6,660 bases of DNA. Origin: JBLHKS01 sp047620505. Lineage in GTDB: Bacteria; Verrucomicrobiota; Verrucomicrobiia; Verrucomicrobiales; DEV007. Every line of letters begins with the position of its first letter. Position 1 is the stretch's first letter. Shown one piece after another: positions 1 to 5,451 of this stretch. Under the pieces are notes generated by a model. That model saw only the letters and a program-made list of their open reading frames with translations. It did not search any database and had not been told where the DNA came from. Both the position numbers and the translations under genes were made by a program. Location: assembly GCA_047620505.1 (NCBI GenBank), contig JBLHKS010000309.1, positions 1-6,660 on the forward strand, in the 5' to 3' direction.

Positions 1-288
1 ATCCGCGTCTGGAATCGGCTCGTCCTCGGGCGGCATCTCGCCGAGATTGATGTTGTCCATCACTTCGACCCAATTTCGAGCCGCTTCCGAGTCGAGAAAG
101 TCCGCCGCGAGGTCGTCGAGCCGCAATTTGCCCTTCTGCTTTTCGGGCCCGTGACAGCGAACGCAATGTTCTTCGATAAACGCCTTCACCGCGCCTTCGT
201 AAGTCGCTTTGTCGGCCAGCAGCTGCTGAGCAGACGCAAAACCGGTCGCGAAGAAGAACCCCGCCAGAATTGAGATCGCCCAGCGCAT
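1..288 (-). CDS. Planctomycete-type cytochrome c (PSCyt) protein, N-terminal part
   Basis: The gene runs off the left edge; 96 residues are visible. Residues 1-20 form a signal peptide with a hydrophobic core (residues 4-17) and a likely cleavage site after Ala-Ser-Ala, so the protein is exported. A CVRCH heme c site lies at residues 42-46, followed by the GPEKQKGKLRLD stretch typical of planctomycete cytochrome C domains. A GEMPP motif at residues 83-87 has Met as a plausible distal heme ligand. The spacing and the W...GEMPP form resemble the cytochrome part of DUF1592/DUF1587-type proteins at least as much as that of the PSD1 (DUF1549/DUF1553) type; the missing C-terminus would decide. The ATG at 288-286 overlaps the TGA of the upstream DUF1501 gene (TGATG), which indicates one operon with coupled translation. 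These families are large PVC extracytoplasmic proteins of unproven function. Gln21-Leu24 are encoded by the 12-base palindrome. Confidence 0.85.
   Translation of the reverse strand, partial: MRWAISILAGFFFATGFASAQQLLADKATYEGAVKAFIEEHCVRCHGPEKQKGKLRLDDLAADFLDSEAARNWVEVMDNINLGEMPPEDEPIPDAD
217..228. repeat. 12-base palindrome CAGCAGCTGCTG, copy 1
   Basis: Exact copy. Read on the minus strand it encodes Gln-Gln-Leu-Leu at codons 21-24 of the PSCyt gene, right after the predicted signal-peptide cleavage site. It starts 60 bases into the gene. Confidence 0.8.
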
Positions 289-1688
289 CAGACGAGAATG
301 TCTTTGACCACGTGAGCCGGTTCGACGCCCGTCAGGCGGAAATCCAGACCCTGGAATTGATACGAAAAGCGTTCGTGATCGACGCCGAGCAAATGCAGCA
401 TCGTCGCGTGCAAATCATGGACGCTGACGACGTTTTCCTCCGCGTTGTAGCCGAATTCATCGGTATTTCCGTAACTCACGCCGCCTTTCACGCCGCCGCC
501 GGCCATCCAGATCGAGAATCCTTTGATGTGGTGATCGCGCCCGGTTCCTTGAGCCATCGGCGTCCGGCCGAATTCGCCTCCCCAGATCACCAAAGTGTCT
601 TCGAGCAGGCCGCGTTCCTTCAAATCTGTGATCAGCGCCGCGCTTCCCTGATCGGTCAGCTTCGCAACGCCCGGAATCGCTCCCTTGACGTTTCCGTGGT
701 GGTCCCAACCGCGGTGGTAGAGCTGGATGAACCGAACTCCGCGCTCCGCTAAACGCCTCGCCAGCAGGCAGTTGCTCGCGAACGACCCGTCGCCCGGAGT
801 CGCTCCATAAAGGTCGAGAACGTGCTGCGGTTCGTCGGACAAATCGACCAATTCCGGCACCGAAGCCTGCATTTTGAACGCCAATTCGTACTGCGCGATC
901 TTCGCGGTAATTTCCGGATCCGCGACGGCTTCGTTTCGAATCCGATTGAGCCCGTTCACCGCGTCGACCACCGATCTCTGATCATCTCGGGTAACGCCAG
1001 CCGGATTTCCAACGTAGAGAACCGGGTCGCCCTTCGAGTGAAAATTCACGCCCTGGAATTTGCTCGGCAGAAATCCGCTGTGCCACTGCCGAGACGCGAT
1101 CGGCTGGCTTTGACCGCCGCCAACCGAAGTCATCACGACGTAACCCGGCAAATCCTGCGCTTCCGCGCCCAAGCCGTAGTTGATCCACGATCCCATGCAC
1201 GGCCGCCCGGAAATCTGCGTTCCGCAGTTCATGAACGTGTGAGCCGGATCGTGGTTGATCTGCTTCGTCGTCATCGATCGGATGATCGCGATTTCGTCCG
1301 CGATTCCGCCGATGTGCGGAAATTGATCGCTGATCATCTGGCCCGACTTGCCGTATTTCTCGAATTTGTGCTGCGGGCCGAGACACTTCAGCTTGTCGCG
1401 CTGGCCTTGAAGCTGGGCGATCGGCTGGCCTTCCGTGATCGATTTCGGCATCGGCTTGCCGTCCATTTCGGCGAGTTTCGGCTTGTAATCGAGCGTCTCG
1501 AGGTGCGACGGGCCGCCAGCCATGCATAGATGAATCACGCGCTTCGCTTTCGGCGCGTGGTGCAGCGCGAGGGCTCCCAGCGAGGCCGCTTGTTCCCCCA
1601 TCAGCTGCTGACCGAGCGCCAGCGCGCCGATCCCAACAGTTGAACGATTCAGGAAAGCGCGGCGGTTAATTTGGTTGATCAGATTCAT
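288..1688 (-). CDS. DUF1501 family protein, Tat-exported
   Basis: This 466-residue protein is a full-length DUF1501 member. DUF1501 belongs to the alkaline phosphatase/sulfatase-like superfamily, but no reaction is established for it. The N-terminus carries a twin-arginine signal: Arg9-Arg10-Ala-Phe-Leu, then a hydrophobic stretch at about residues 17-30, so it is probably exported folded. Family hallmarks in order are MAGGPSHLETLD at 56-67, NHDPAHTFMNCGTQ at 145-158, WDHHGN at 328-333, GGEFGRTP at 370-377, GRDHH at 383-387 and WMAGGGVKGGVSYG at 394-407. The His, Asp and Glu residues of these motifs are candidate metal ligands by analogy with the superfamily. It is the first gene of a minus-strand operon and its stop overlaps the start of the PSCyt gene. 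PVC genomes commonly pair DUF1501 with a PSCyt protein, so the two probably act together outside the cytoplasm. The start at 1688 is the one that exposes the Tat motif; only a weak AAGG lies upstream. Confidence 0.93.
   Translation of the reverse strand: MNLINQINRRAFLNRSTVGIGALALGQQLMGEQAASLGALALHHAPKAKRVIHLCMAGGPSHLETLDYKPKLAEMDGKPMPKSITEGQPIAQLQGQRDKLKCLGPQHKFEKYGKSGQMISDQFPHIGGIADEIAIIRSMTTKQINHDPAHTFMNCGTQISGRPCMGSWINYGLGAEAQDLPGYVVMTSVGGGQSQPIASRQWHSGFLPSKFQGVNFHSKGDPVLYVGNPAGVTRDDQRSVVDAVNGLNRIRNEAVADPEITAKIAQYELAFKMQASVPELVDLSDEPQHVLDLYGATPGDGSFASNCLLARRLAERGVRFIQLYHRGWDHHGNVKGAIPGVAKLTDQGSAALITDLKERGLLEDTLVIWGGEFGRTPMAQGTGRDHHIKGFSIWMAGGGVKGGVSYGNTDEFGYNAEENVVSVHDLHATMLHLLGVDHERFSYQFQGLDFRLTGVEPAHVVKDILV
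1599..1610. repeat. Palindrome variant, one mismatch
   Basis: CATCAGCTGCTG on the plus strand differs from CAGCAGCTGCTG at one base. On the minus strand it encodes Gln-Gln-Leu-Met at codons 27-30 of the DUF1501 gene, in the same codon phase as copies 1, 3 and 6 of the series, and starts 78 bases into the gene, within the Tat signal region. Confidence 0.6.
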
Positions 1689-1799
1689 TTCTAGTCGGCC
1701 TTGAATGGGATTCAGCTGCTTTCTTTACCAGATTTCCGCGCCGCCTCAAGTGGAAGGAACGAGTTCGCAAAGTGGTCGAACTTTGCTAGAATTCGAGTG
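1689..1799. promoter_or_regulatory. Divergent intergenic region, putative promoter for the thioredoxin/PDZ gene
   Basis: These 111 bases separate the divergent DUF1501 and thioredoxin/PDZ genes and should hold both promoters. On the plus strand TTCGCA (1764-1769), a 17-base spacer and TAGAAT (1787-1792) fit a sigma-70-type promoter at 4/6 and 5/6 positions. The expected transcription start is within a few bases of the ATG at 1800, so the transcript would be leaderless or nearly so; this agrees with the absence of a ribosome binding site. A partial palindrome core, CAGCTGCT, lies at 1713-1720 and could be an operator. No convincing promoter is seen for the minus strand. PVC sigma-factor consensus is assumed, not known here. 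Confidence 0.35.
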
Positions 1800-3116
1800 A
1801 TGAAGACGATTCTACCCTTGTTTCTTCTCCTCGTGGCTCAGCAGCTGCTGGGCCAGCAAACGGCTCAACTCTGGCAGGAAGTCCTCAGCCCGCCGCAAGG
1901 CTCGGTTGGTGCCCCGGTTCAAGACAATATCGAATGGCGAACTGATTTCTACGCTGCGCTCGACGAAGCGAAGGCCGCCGGAGCTCCGATGCTTGTCACC
2001 TGGCGCTGCCTGCCCTGCAAACAGTGCGCGGCGTTCGACAAAAACGTCCTCGAAGGCAGCCCGGCGCTCACTCCGCTGCTCAAGCAGTTCGTCACCGTCC
2101 GCATGACCGACGCCGGACAGCTGGACGACCGCTATTTTCCCTACCGTGGGTTCCAGGACACGGATCTCTCATGGTGGGGCTATTTTCTTTCGCCTGAAGG
2201 CCGGCTTTACGGGGTTTTCGGCGGGAAAGATCACGTTTCAGACGCAACCCGAATCAGCGAAGCCGCATTTGTAAACTCGCTCGAGCGGATCCTTGCGCAT
2301 CACCGCGATCCTCGCCGTGAAACTTGGAACATCGACGGTGAAGCGCCTGACTCCGGCGCAAAAAAAACCGGTCCCCGCGACATCGCGAGCGTCGCCAAAC
2401 TGATCGAAACCCGCCCCCACATGGCAAATCAGGAGTGCACCCACTGCCATCAGGTCGGCGATATCTTGAACTTCGATGCGATGGAAAACGGGACGTTCAC
2501 GCTGAAGAAATTCACCCAACCCTGGCCGTTGCCCGAGAACGTAGGAATCGTGGTTGATCGCGATGAAGGCCTGCTCGTGACCGATGTCGAAGCCGGAAGT
2601 CCCGCAGCAGCTGCTGGAATCCAGAACGGCGATCGACTCGCGATGGCGTCAGGTCGGAGACTGTTCGGGCAGGCCGATTTCCGCGGGGCGCTCCATCGGG
2701 CTTCCTACGAGGACGCAAACGTGCTCGTCGGCTGGACGCGGGACGAAGAACCGATGTTCGCCCAACTGAGCTTAAAGGACGGCTGGAAAGAGGGCAAAAA
2801 CTTGTGGAGGAAGACGATTTACGAAGGCCCCTACGGCCCGCATCTCGGCTTTTTCCCGCTGAAAGGACCGAACAACGGAAAAGGCTCGATGTCGTTCAAG
2901 CCGTTCATGGGTTCCGGAAACAAGCAGCAGCAAAGCGCCTGGTGGCCGAGTGGTTTGCGGCCGGGAATGGAGATCATCGAAGTCAACGGCCGCAACGACG
3001 ATTGGGACAGTCGTGAATTCATCGCTTGGTTTCGGATGAATCACAAAGAAGGCGACAACGTGTCGATCAAAGTGCGCGGCGGGAAGAAATTCACCCATCG
3101 GATCAAGGCGAAGTGA
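1800..3116 (+). CDS. Secreted thioredoxin-like, single-heme, PDZ-domain protein
   Basis: The protein has 438 residues. Residues 1-20 form a signal peptide (hydrophobic run Ile4-Val12). A thioredoxin-like domain covers about 40-170, with Trp68-Arg-Cys70-Leu-Pro-Cys73-Lys-Gln-Cys76, so a CxxC redox pair plus a third Cys in the active-site helix. A CTHCH heme c site is at 213-217. A clear PDZ domain spans about 245-315, with GLLVTDVEAGSPAAAAG at 257-273 followed by NGDRL. A second, weaker PDZ-like module covers about 345-435 (SGLRPGMEIIEVNGR at 384-398). It is likely periplasmic or surface-attached. Redox handling of disulfides or protein binding is inferred; the exact combination is not one I can tie to a characterised protein. 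An ATG at 1701 in the same frame would add 33 residues and bury the signal peptide, so 1800 is preferred. It is followed after 11 bases by the alpha-alpha repeat gene, probably in one operon. Confidence 0.85.
   Translation: MKTILPLFLLLVAQQLLGQQTAQLWQEVLSPPQGSVGAPVQDNIEWRTDFYAALDEAKAAGAPMLVTWRCLPCKQCAAFDKNVLEGSPALTPLLKQFVTVRMTDAGQLDDRYFPYRGFQDTDLSWWGYFLSPEGRLYGVFGGKDHVSDATRISEAAFVNSLERILAHHRDPRRETWNIDGEAPDSGAKKTGPRDIASVAKLIETRPHMANQECTHCHQVGDILNFDAMENGTFTLKKFTQPWPLPENVGIVVDRDEGLLVTDVEAGSPAAAAGIQNGDRLAMASGRRLFGQADFRGALHRASYEDANVLVGWTRDEEPMFAQLSLKDGWKEGKNLWRKTIYEGPYGPHLGFFPLKGPNNGKGSMSFKPFMGSGNKQQQSAWWPSGLRPGMEIIEVNGRNDDWDSREFIAWFRMNHKEGDNVSIKVRGGKKFTHRIKAK
1839..1850. repeat. 12-base palindrome CAGCAGCTGCTG, copy 2
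   Basis: Exact copy. It encodes Gln-Gln-Leu-Leu at codons 14-17 of the thioredoxin/PDZ gene, at the end of the signal-peptide core, 39 bases after the start codon. Confidence 0.8.
2605..2616. repeat. 12-base palindrome CAGCAGCTGCTG, copy 3
   Basis: Exact copy in the PDZ part of the thioredoxin/PDZ gene. Here the codon phase is shifted by one base, so it encodes the run Ala269-Ala272 instead of Gln-Gln-Leu-Leu. Ala-rich sequence is normal at this PDZ position (GSPAxxAG), so the protein tolerates it. Confidence 0.8.
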
Positions 3117-3127
3117 CCGAATTCGAC

Positions 3128-4213
3128 ATGAAAAACGCACTAACCACCCTGGCGATCCTTTTCGCTTCCAGTTCGCCGCTGTTTTCACAGCAATATCAAT
3201 TCGACGACATCACGATCCCGCCAGCAGCTGCTGACGAGTCGATTCGCGAATCCTTCTCGCTCGAACACGCCAAAAATTACCTCGAAAACGCCGCGCTCGC
3301 CTGGAACCGGGACCGCGGGTGCGTTTCTTGCCACACGACCGGCTCCTACATGCTCGCGGCTCCTGAGCTGGCTTCTTTGCTCGGAAAACCGAATTCGGAA
3401 ATTCGCGAAGCCCTCGTGTCGCAGCTCGCTGAACTCAAAAAGGTCGATCGGGCGAAATTCAACAGCGGCACCCGTACGGCTCAGGTGATCTACATCGCGG
3501 CCGGCTTAGCGGAATGGGACTCGCATGTCGGCAAAGCGCTTTCGCCGGAAACGGACGAGGCGTTGAAGCTGATGTTCGAGCTCCAAAACGACGAAGGAAC
3601 CTGGCAATCGCTCGACTGCTGGCCGCCGTTTGAGTCCAGCTCGTATCAGGAAGCAATCGTCGCGGTGATGGCGGCGACGACGGCCCCTAATTGGCTCGAT
3701 GTCGCCGGCGAAATGCATCCCGGGATGAAAAGGCTGATTGATTATCTCAAGAAAACTCCGCCCGCTCACGACTACGCTCGCGTGCTCAAACTCTGGTCGT
3801 CTACGCGGGTTCAGGGGATTCTCGAGCCTGCTCAGAAAGATGAGATCATCGCGCTGATCGCCGAAAAACAGCACGAAGACGGCGGCTGGGCTATGCGCGA
3901 TTTCGCGAAGCCTGAAGAATGGGGAAGCGGCAATCGAGCCGGAAAACTCCGCGCCGAGCCGGATTTCGATAACCCACCGAGCGACGGCCACATGACCGGC
4001 CTCGCAACGCTGGTTCTGCGGGATGCAGGCGTCCCTGCCGATGATCCTCGCATCAAAAAAGCGGTCACCTGGCTCCTCGCCAACCAACGCGAATCCGGTC
4101 GTTGGTGGGCGAGGTCGTTGAACACCGACAAAAAGCACTACATCACCCACAGCGCGACTTCCTACGCGTTGCTGGCTCTCGCGAAGTGCGGTGCGCTCAG
4201 TGGGGCTGAATGA
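3128..4213 (+). CDS. Secreted single-heme protein with prenyltransferase/squalene-cyclase-like repeats
   Basis: The protein has 361 residues. Residues 1-20 are a signal peptide ending near Leu-Phe-Ser. A CVSCH heme c site lies at 65-69. The rest looks like an alpha-alpha toroid: three QW-like repeats are visible at LQNDEGTW (152-159), KQHEDGGW (247-254) and NQRESGRWW (319-327), spaced by helical stretches, and the C-terminal HSATSYALLALAKCG also fits terpene-cyclase/prenyltransferase repeats. I see no DxDD motif as in squalene-hopene cyclases and no zinc site as in protein prenyltransferases. The scaffold is therefore probably used for binding or for an uncharacterised activity. It lies 11 bases after the thioredoxin/PDZ gene and both have one CxxCH, so they are probably co-transcribed and act together in the periplasm. 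The ATG at 3026 in this frame overlaps the upstream gene and hides the signal peptide, so 3128 is chosen. No clear ribosome binding site is seen. Confidence 0.83.
   Translation: MKNALTTLAILFASSSPLFSQQYQFDDITIPPAAADESIRESFSLEHAKNYLENAALAWNRDRGCVSCHTTGSYMLAAPELASLLGKPNSEIREALVSQLAELKKVDRAKFNSGTRTAQVIYIAAGLAEWDSHVGKALSPETDEALKLMFELQNDEGTWQSLDCWPPFESSSYQEAIVAVMAATTAPNWLDVAGEMHPGMKRLIDYLKKTPPAHDYARVLKLWSSTRVQGILEPAQKDEIIALIAEKQHEDGGWAMRDFAKPEEWGSGNRAGKLRAEPDFDNPPSDGHMTGLATLVLRDAGVPADDPRIKKAVTWLLANQRESGRWWARSLNTDKKHYITHSATSYALLALAKCGALSGAE
3222..3233. repeat. 12-base palindrome CAGCAGCTGCTG, copy 4
   Basis: Exact copy. It encodes the Ala33-Ala35 run (CCA GCA GCT GCT GAC, Pro-Ala-Ala-Ala-Asp) just after the signal peptide of the alpha-alpha repeat gene, 94 bases after its start codon and in the shifted codon phase. 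Confidence 0.8.
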
Positions 4214-4302
4214 GCGATCGGTTGACAGAAAAGCCCGCGAGGTGAAGGACTACCAACCGGGCGGCTTCGATCTTGGCGTCCACTATATAAAACTGAGCCA
4301 TT

Positions 4303-4953
4303 ATGATTTCGAAGCTACTAAACATTCCCGTCGTTCTGGGCGCGTGCGTCCTTCTCTCTTGTGGAGAAGAAAAGTCAAAGGTAGAAGAGGCACCGGACCG
4401 CGAAACGCTGCTGAATTCTCTTATCGAGAGGTGCCATTCTCTTGCTGAAAAAAGCCCGGGGCGAGCCCTCGACAGCTTTCGTTGGGCGTTGCGCCACAAG
4501 AAAAAGGACGAGGCGTTGATTGAGGCCCTGCGGGCGCTGCATCCCGAAGGCGAAACCGACGTAGAACGGTATTACATCGGTAAATCGCTGGACGCAATGA
4601 ACATGGCCGATTTTGGGAAATGGCCGGAGCTGGAGGGCGAATGGGAAGTCAAAGAGATGCAAGTCCTTCTCGAATCCGAACTCGTTGGAGATATGCTTCA
4701 CGTCAATATCTCACCTCAAGTCCATGGGGGCTCCTTTCTGGGAGGCGATTTCGAACTTTTCGTTGTCGAACCATCGCTTACGGCAAAACAAGCGAGAAAA
4801 AAATTGCCTACGCCGATGTCGGAAAAGAAAATGGCTTCAGGCCAGATTCTCTTCTTCGGAAGAATCGCCGTCGTGCTCGATGAAAAGGCGGACAAGGTGA
4901 AGTTCGTCGTCGGCAAACCCAAAATAATGGCACGAGACTTAGGCGCAAAGTAA
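4303..4953 (+). CDS. Hypothetical lipoprotein
   Basis: I do not recognise this 216-residue protein. Residues 1-20 form a lipoprotein signal: a hydrophobic stretch at 5-18 and a lipobox Leu-Leu-Ser-Cys20 followed by Gly-Glu-Glu. A second possible lipobox (Leu-Gly-Ala-Cys15) is less well placed. The mature protein starts with a charged stretch, then a helical part (about 32-82). The part from about 108 on reads like beta strands (ELEGEWEVKEMQVLLESE, then HVNISPQVHGG and FELFVV), which would suit a small ligand-binding or lipocalin-like domain; this is only a guess from pattern. Its codons look less GC-rich than those of its neighbours. It is 89 bases downstream of the alpha-alpha repeat gene, with no good terminator or promoter between, so co-transcription is possible but unproven. 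The following 494 bases contain gene debris. It is the only exported gene here without the 12-base palindrome. Confidence 0.7.
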   Translation: MISKLLNIPVVLGACVLLSCGEEKSKVEEAPDRETLLNSLIERCHSLAEKSPGRALDSFRWALRHKKKDEALIEALRALHPEGETDVERYYIGKSLDAMNMADFGKWPELEGEWEVKEMQVLLESELVGDMLHVNISPQVHGGSFLGGDFELFVVEPSLTAKQARKKLPTPMSEKKMASGQILFFGRIAVVLDEKADKVKFVVGKPKIMARDLGAK

Positions 4954-4997
4954 ATCCCGCATCGCATAAGCCTTGCCCTCGATCGGGAATCTGGTTA

Positions 4998-5264
4998 GAC
5001 ATCCTGATGGCGCGCGGGCAGTTGGACGAGGCCCTCCGCATCCGACAGGAGGAAGAACTTCCCGTCTACCAGCGCCTCGGTGATGTGCGCTCGCTGATCG
5101 TCTGCCGGGTGAAGATCGCCATGGCCCTCGCCCAACGCGGGGACGCGGAGGAGATCGCGGGGCATCTGGTCTGGGCCCACCGGGAGGCGAAACAACGCGG
5201 GCTGAAGGAAACGGGGCAGATCGAGCAGATCGCCGAACAGCTAGGGGTTTCTTTGACAAGCTGA
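4998..5264 (+). pseudogene. 3' remnant of a TPR-repeat protein gene
   Basis: The frame reads DILMARGQLDEALRI at its start, then EELPVYQRLGDVRS. This is the pattern of tandem, nearly identical tetratricopeptide repeats found in large bacterial TPR proteins. The TPR pattern continues to KIAMALAQRGDAEEIAGHL and a C-terminal helix ending EQIAEQLGV. TPR similarity begins abruptly around 4998, while the frame stays open upstream to at least 4953 without TPR-like sequence. The ATG at 5007 falls inside helix A of a repeat, so it is unlikely to be a true start. I read this as the last one and a half to two repeats and C-terminus of a gene that lost its 5' part by deletion or recombination. The GC-rich text suggests a different origin from the preceding lipoprotein gene. 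A short 85-residue protein from 5007 is possible but less likely. Confidence 0.6.
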
Positions 5265-5282
5265 CAAGCTGACAAGGTGACA
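5254..5282 (+). repeat. TGACAAGC octamer tandem repeat
   Basis: Two perfect TGACAAGC units (5254-5261, 5262-5269), one with a final G (5270-5277) and a partial TGACA (5278-5282). The TPR remnant's TGA stop is the start of the second unit. Short tandem repeats of this kind are prone to slippage. Confidence 0.75.
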
Positions 5283-5325
5283 CTCTTGTGGTCCGCGGAG
5301 CCAGGGGCCGCGCGCAGGTCCGGTG

Positions 5326-5345
5326 CGGAGCGAGACTCCGTTTTA
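5326..5345 (+). terminator. Short terminator-like hairpin
   Basis: CGGAG (5326-5330), a 5-base loop and CTCCG (5336-5340) are followed directly by TTTTATT. This fits an intrinsic terminator for transcription coming from the left, though a 5-bp stem is short. It coincides with the first unit of the 21-base repeat, so it may instead be a chance feature of that repeat. Confidence 0.35.
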
Positions 5346-5415
5346 TTCCTGTGAGGCTCCGTTTCATTCCTGCGAGACGCGATTTCAGCGCCGCGAGACG
5401 CCATTGCTCCAGCTT
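5332..5415 (+). repeat. Four degenerate 21-base direct repeats
   Basis: Units begin with GAG at 5332, 5353, 5374 and 5395, exactly 21 bases apart. Units 1 and 2 agree at 18 of 21 positions; units 3 and 4 are diverged (unit 3 matches unit 2 at 13 positions). The period is a multiple of three but no protein here looks real. Confidence 0.5.
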
Positions 5416-5425
5416 GACGCGCGTC

Positions 5426-5451
5426 AGGAGGACGGGATGGTCTGGGGATGA
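5426..5451 (+). promoter_or_regulatory. Strong ribosome binding site and 4-codon mini-ORF coupled to the esterase start
   Basis: AGGAGG (5426-5431) sits 5 bases before an ATG at 5437, the right spacing, but 16 bases before the esterase ATG at 5448. The 5437 ATG opens Met-Val-Trp-Gly-stop, and its TGA (5449-5451) overlaps the esterase ATG as ATGA. Ribosomes loaded at the strong site would end at the esterase start and could restart there. This is inferred from layout only. Confidence 0.45.

Larger units (their letters stand above)
5265..5447. other. Non-coding gap with repeats before the esterase gene
   Basis: These 183 bases hold no credible gene apart from the 4-codon mini-ORF at its end. 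Contents are the end of the octamer repeat, a GC-rich stretch with two related words (GGTCCGCGGAGC at 5290-5301 and GGTCCGGTGCGGAGC at 5317-5331), a terminator-like hairpin, a 21-base degenerate repeat, and the AGGAGG site. No -10/-35 pair convinced me, although the esterase promoter should lie here. Confidence 0.5.

Noticed and set aside
822..1529. Open frame of 235 codons on the plus strand
   Set aside because: It is antisense to DUF1501, whose family motifs cover the region; the product has no recognisable domain.
1701..1799. N-terminal extension of the thioredoxin/PDZ gene from ATG 1701
   Set aside because: It would place 33 polar residues before an obvious signal peptide that begins at 1800.
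4219..4262. Inverted repeats CGGTTG/CAACCG and GCCCG/CGGGC as a terminator after the alpha-alpha repeat gene
   Set aside because: The stems are short, use overlapping bases so they exclude each other, have long loops, and no T-run follows.
4284..4291. TATATAAA as a -10 promoter element for the lipoprotein gene
   Set aside because: No acceptable -35 element lies 16-18 bases upstream (the sequence there is GC-rich), and TTGACA-like text at 4222 is far too distant. It may still mark an AT-rich start region.
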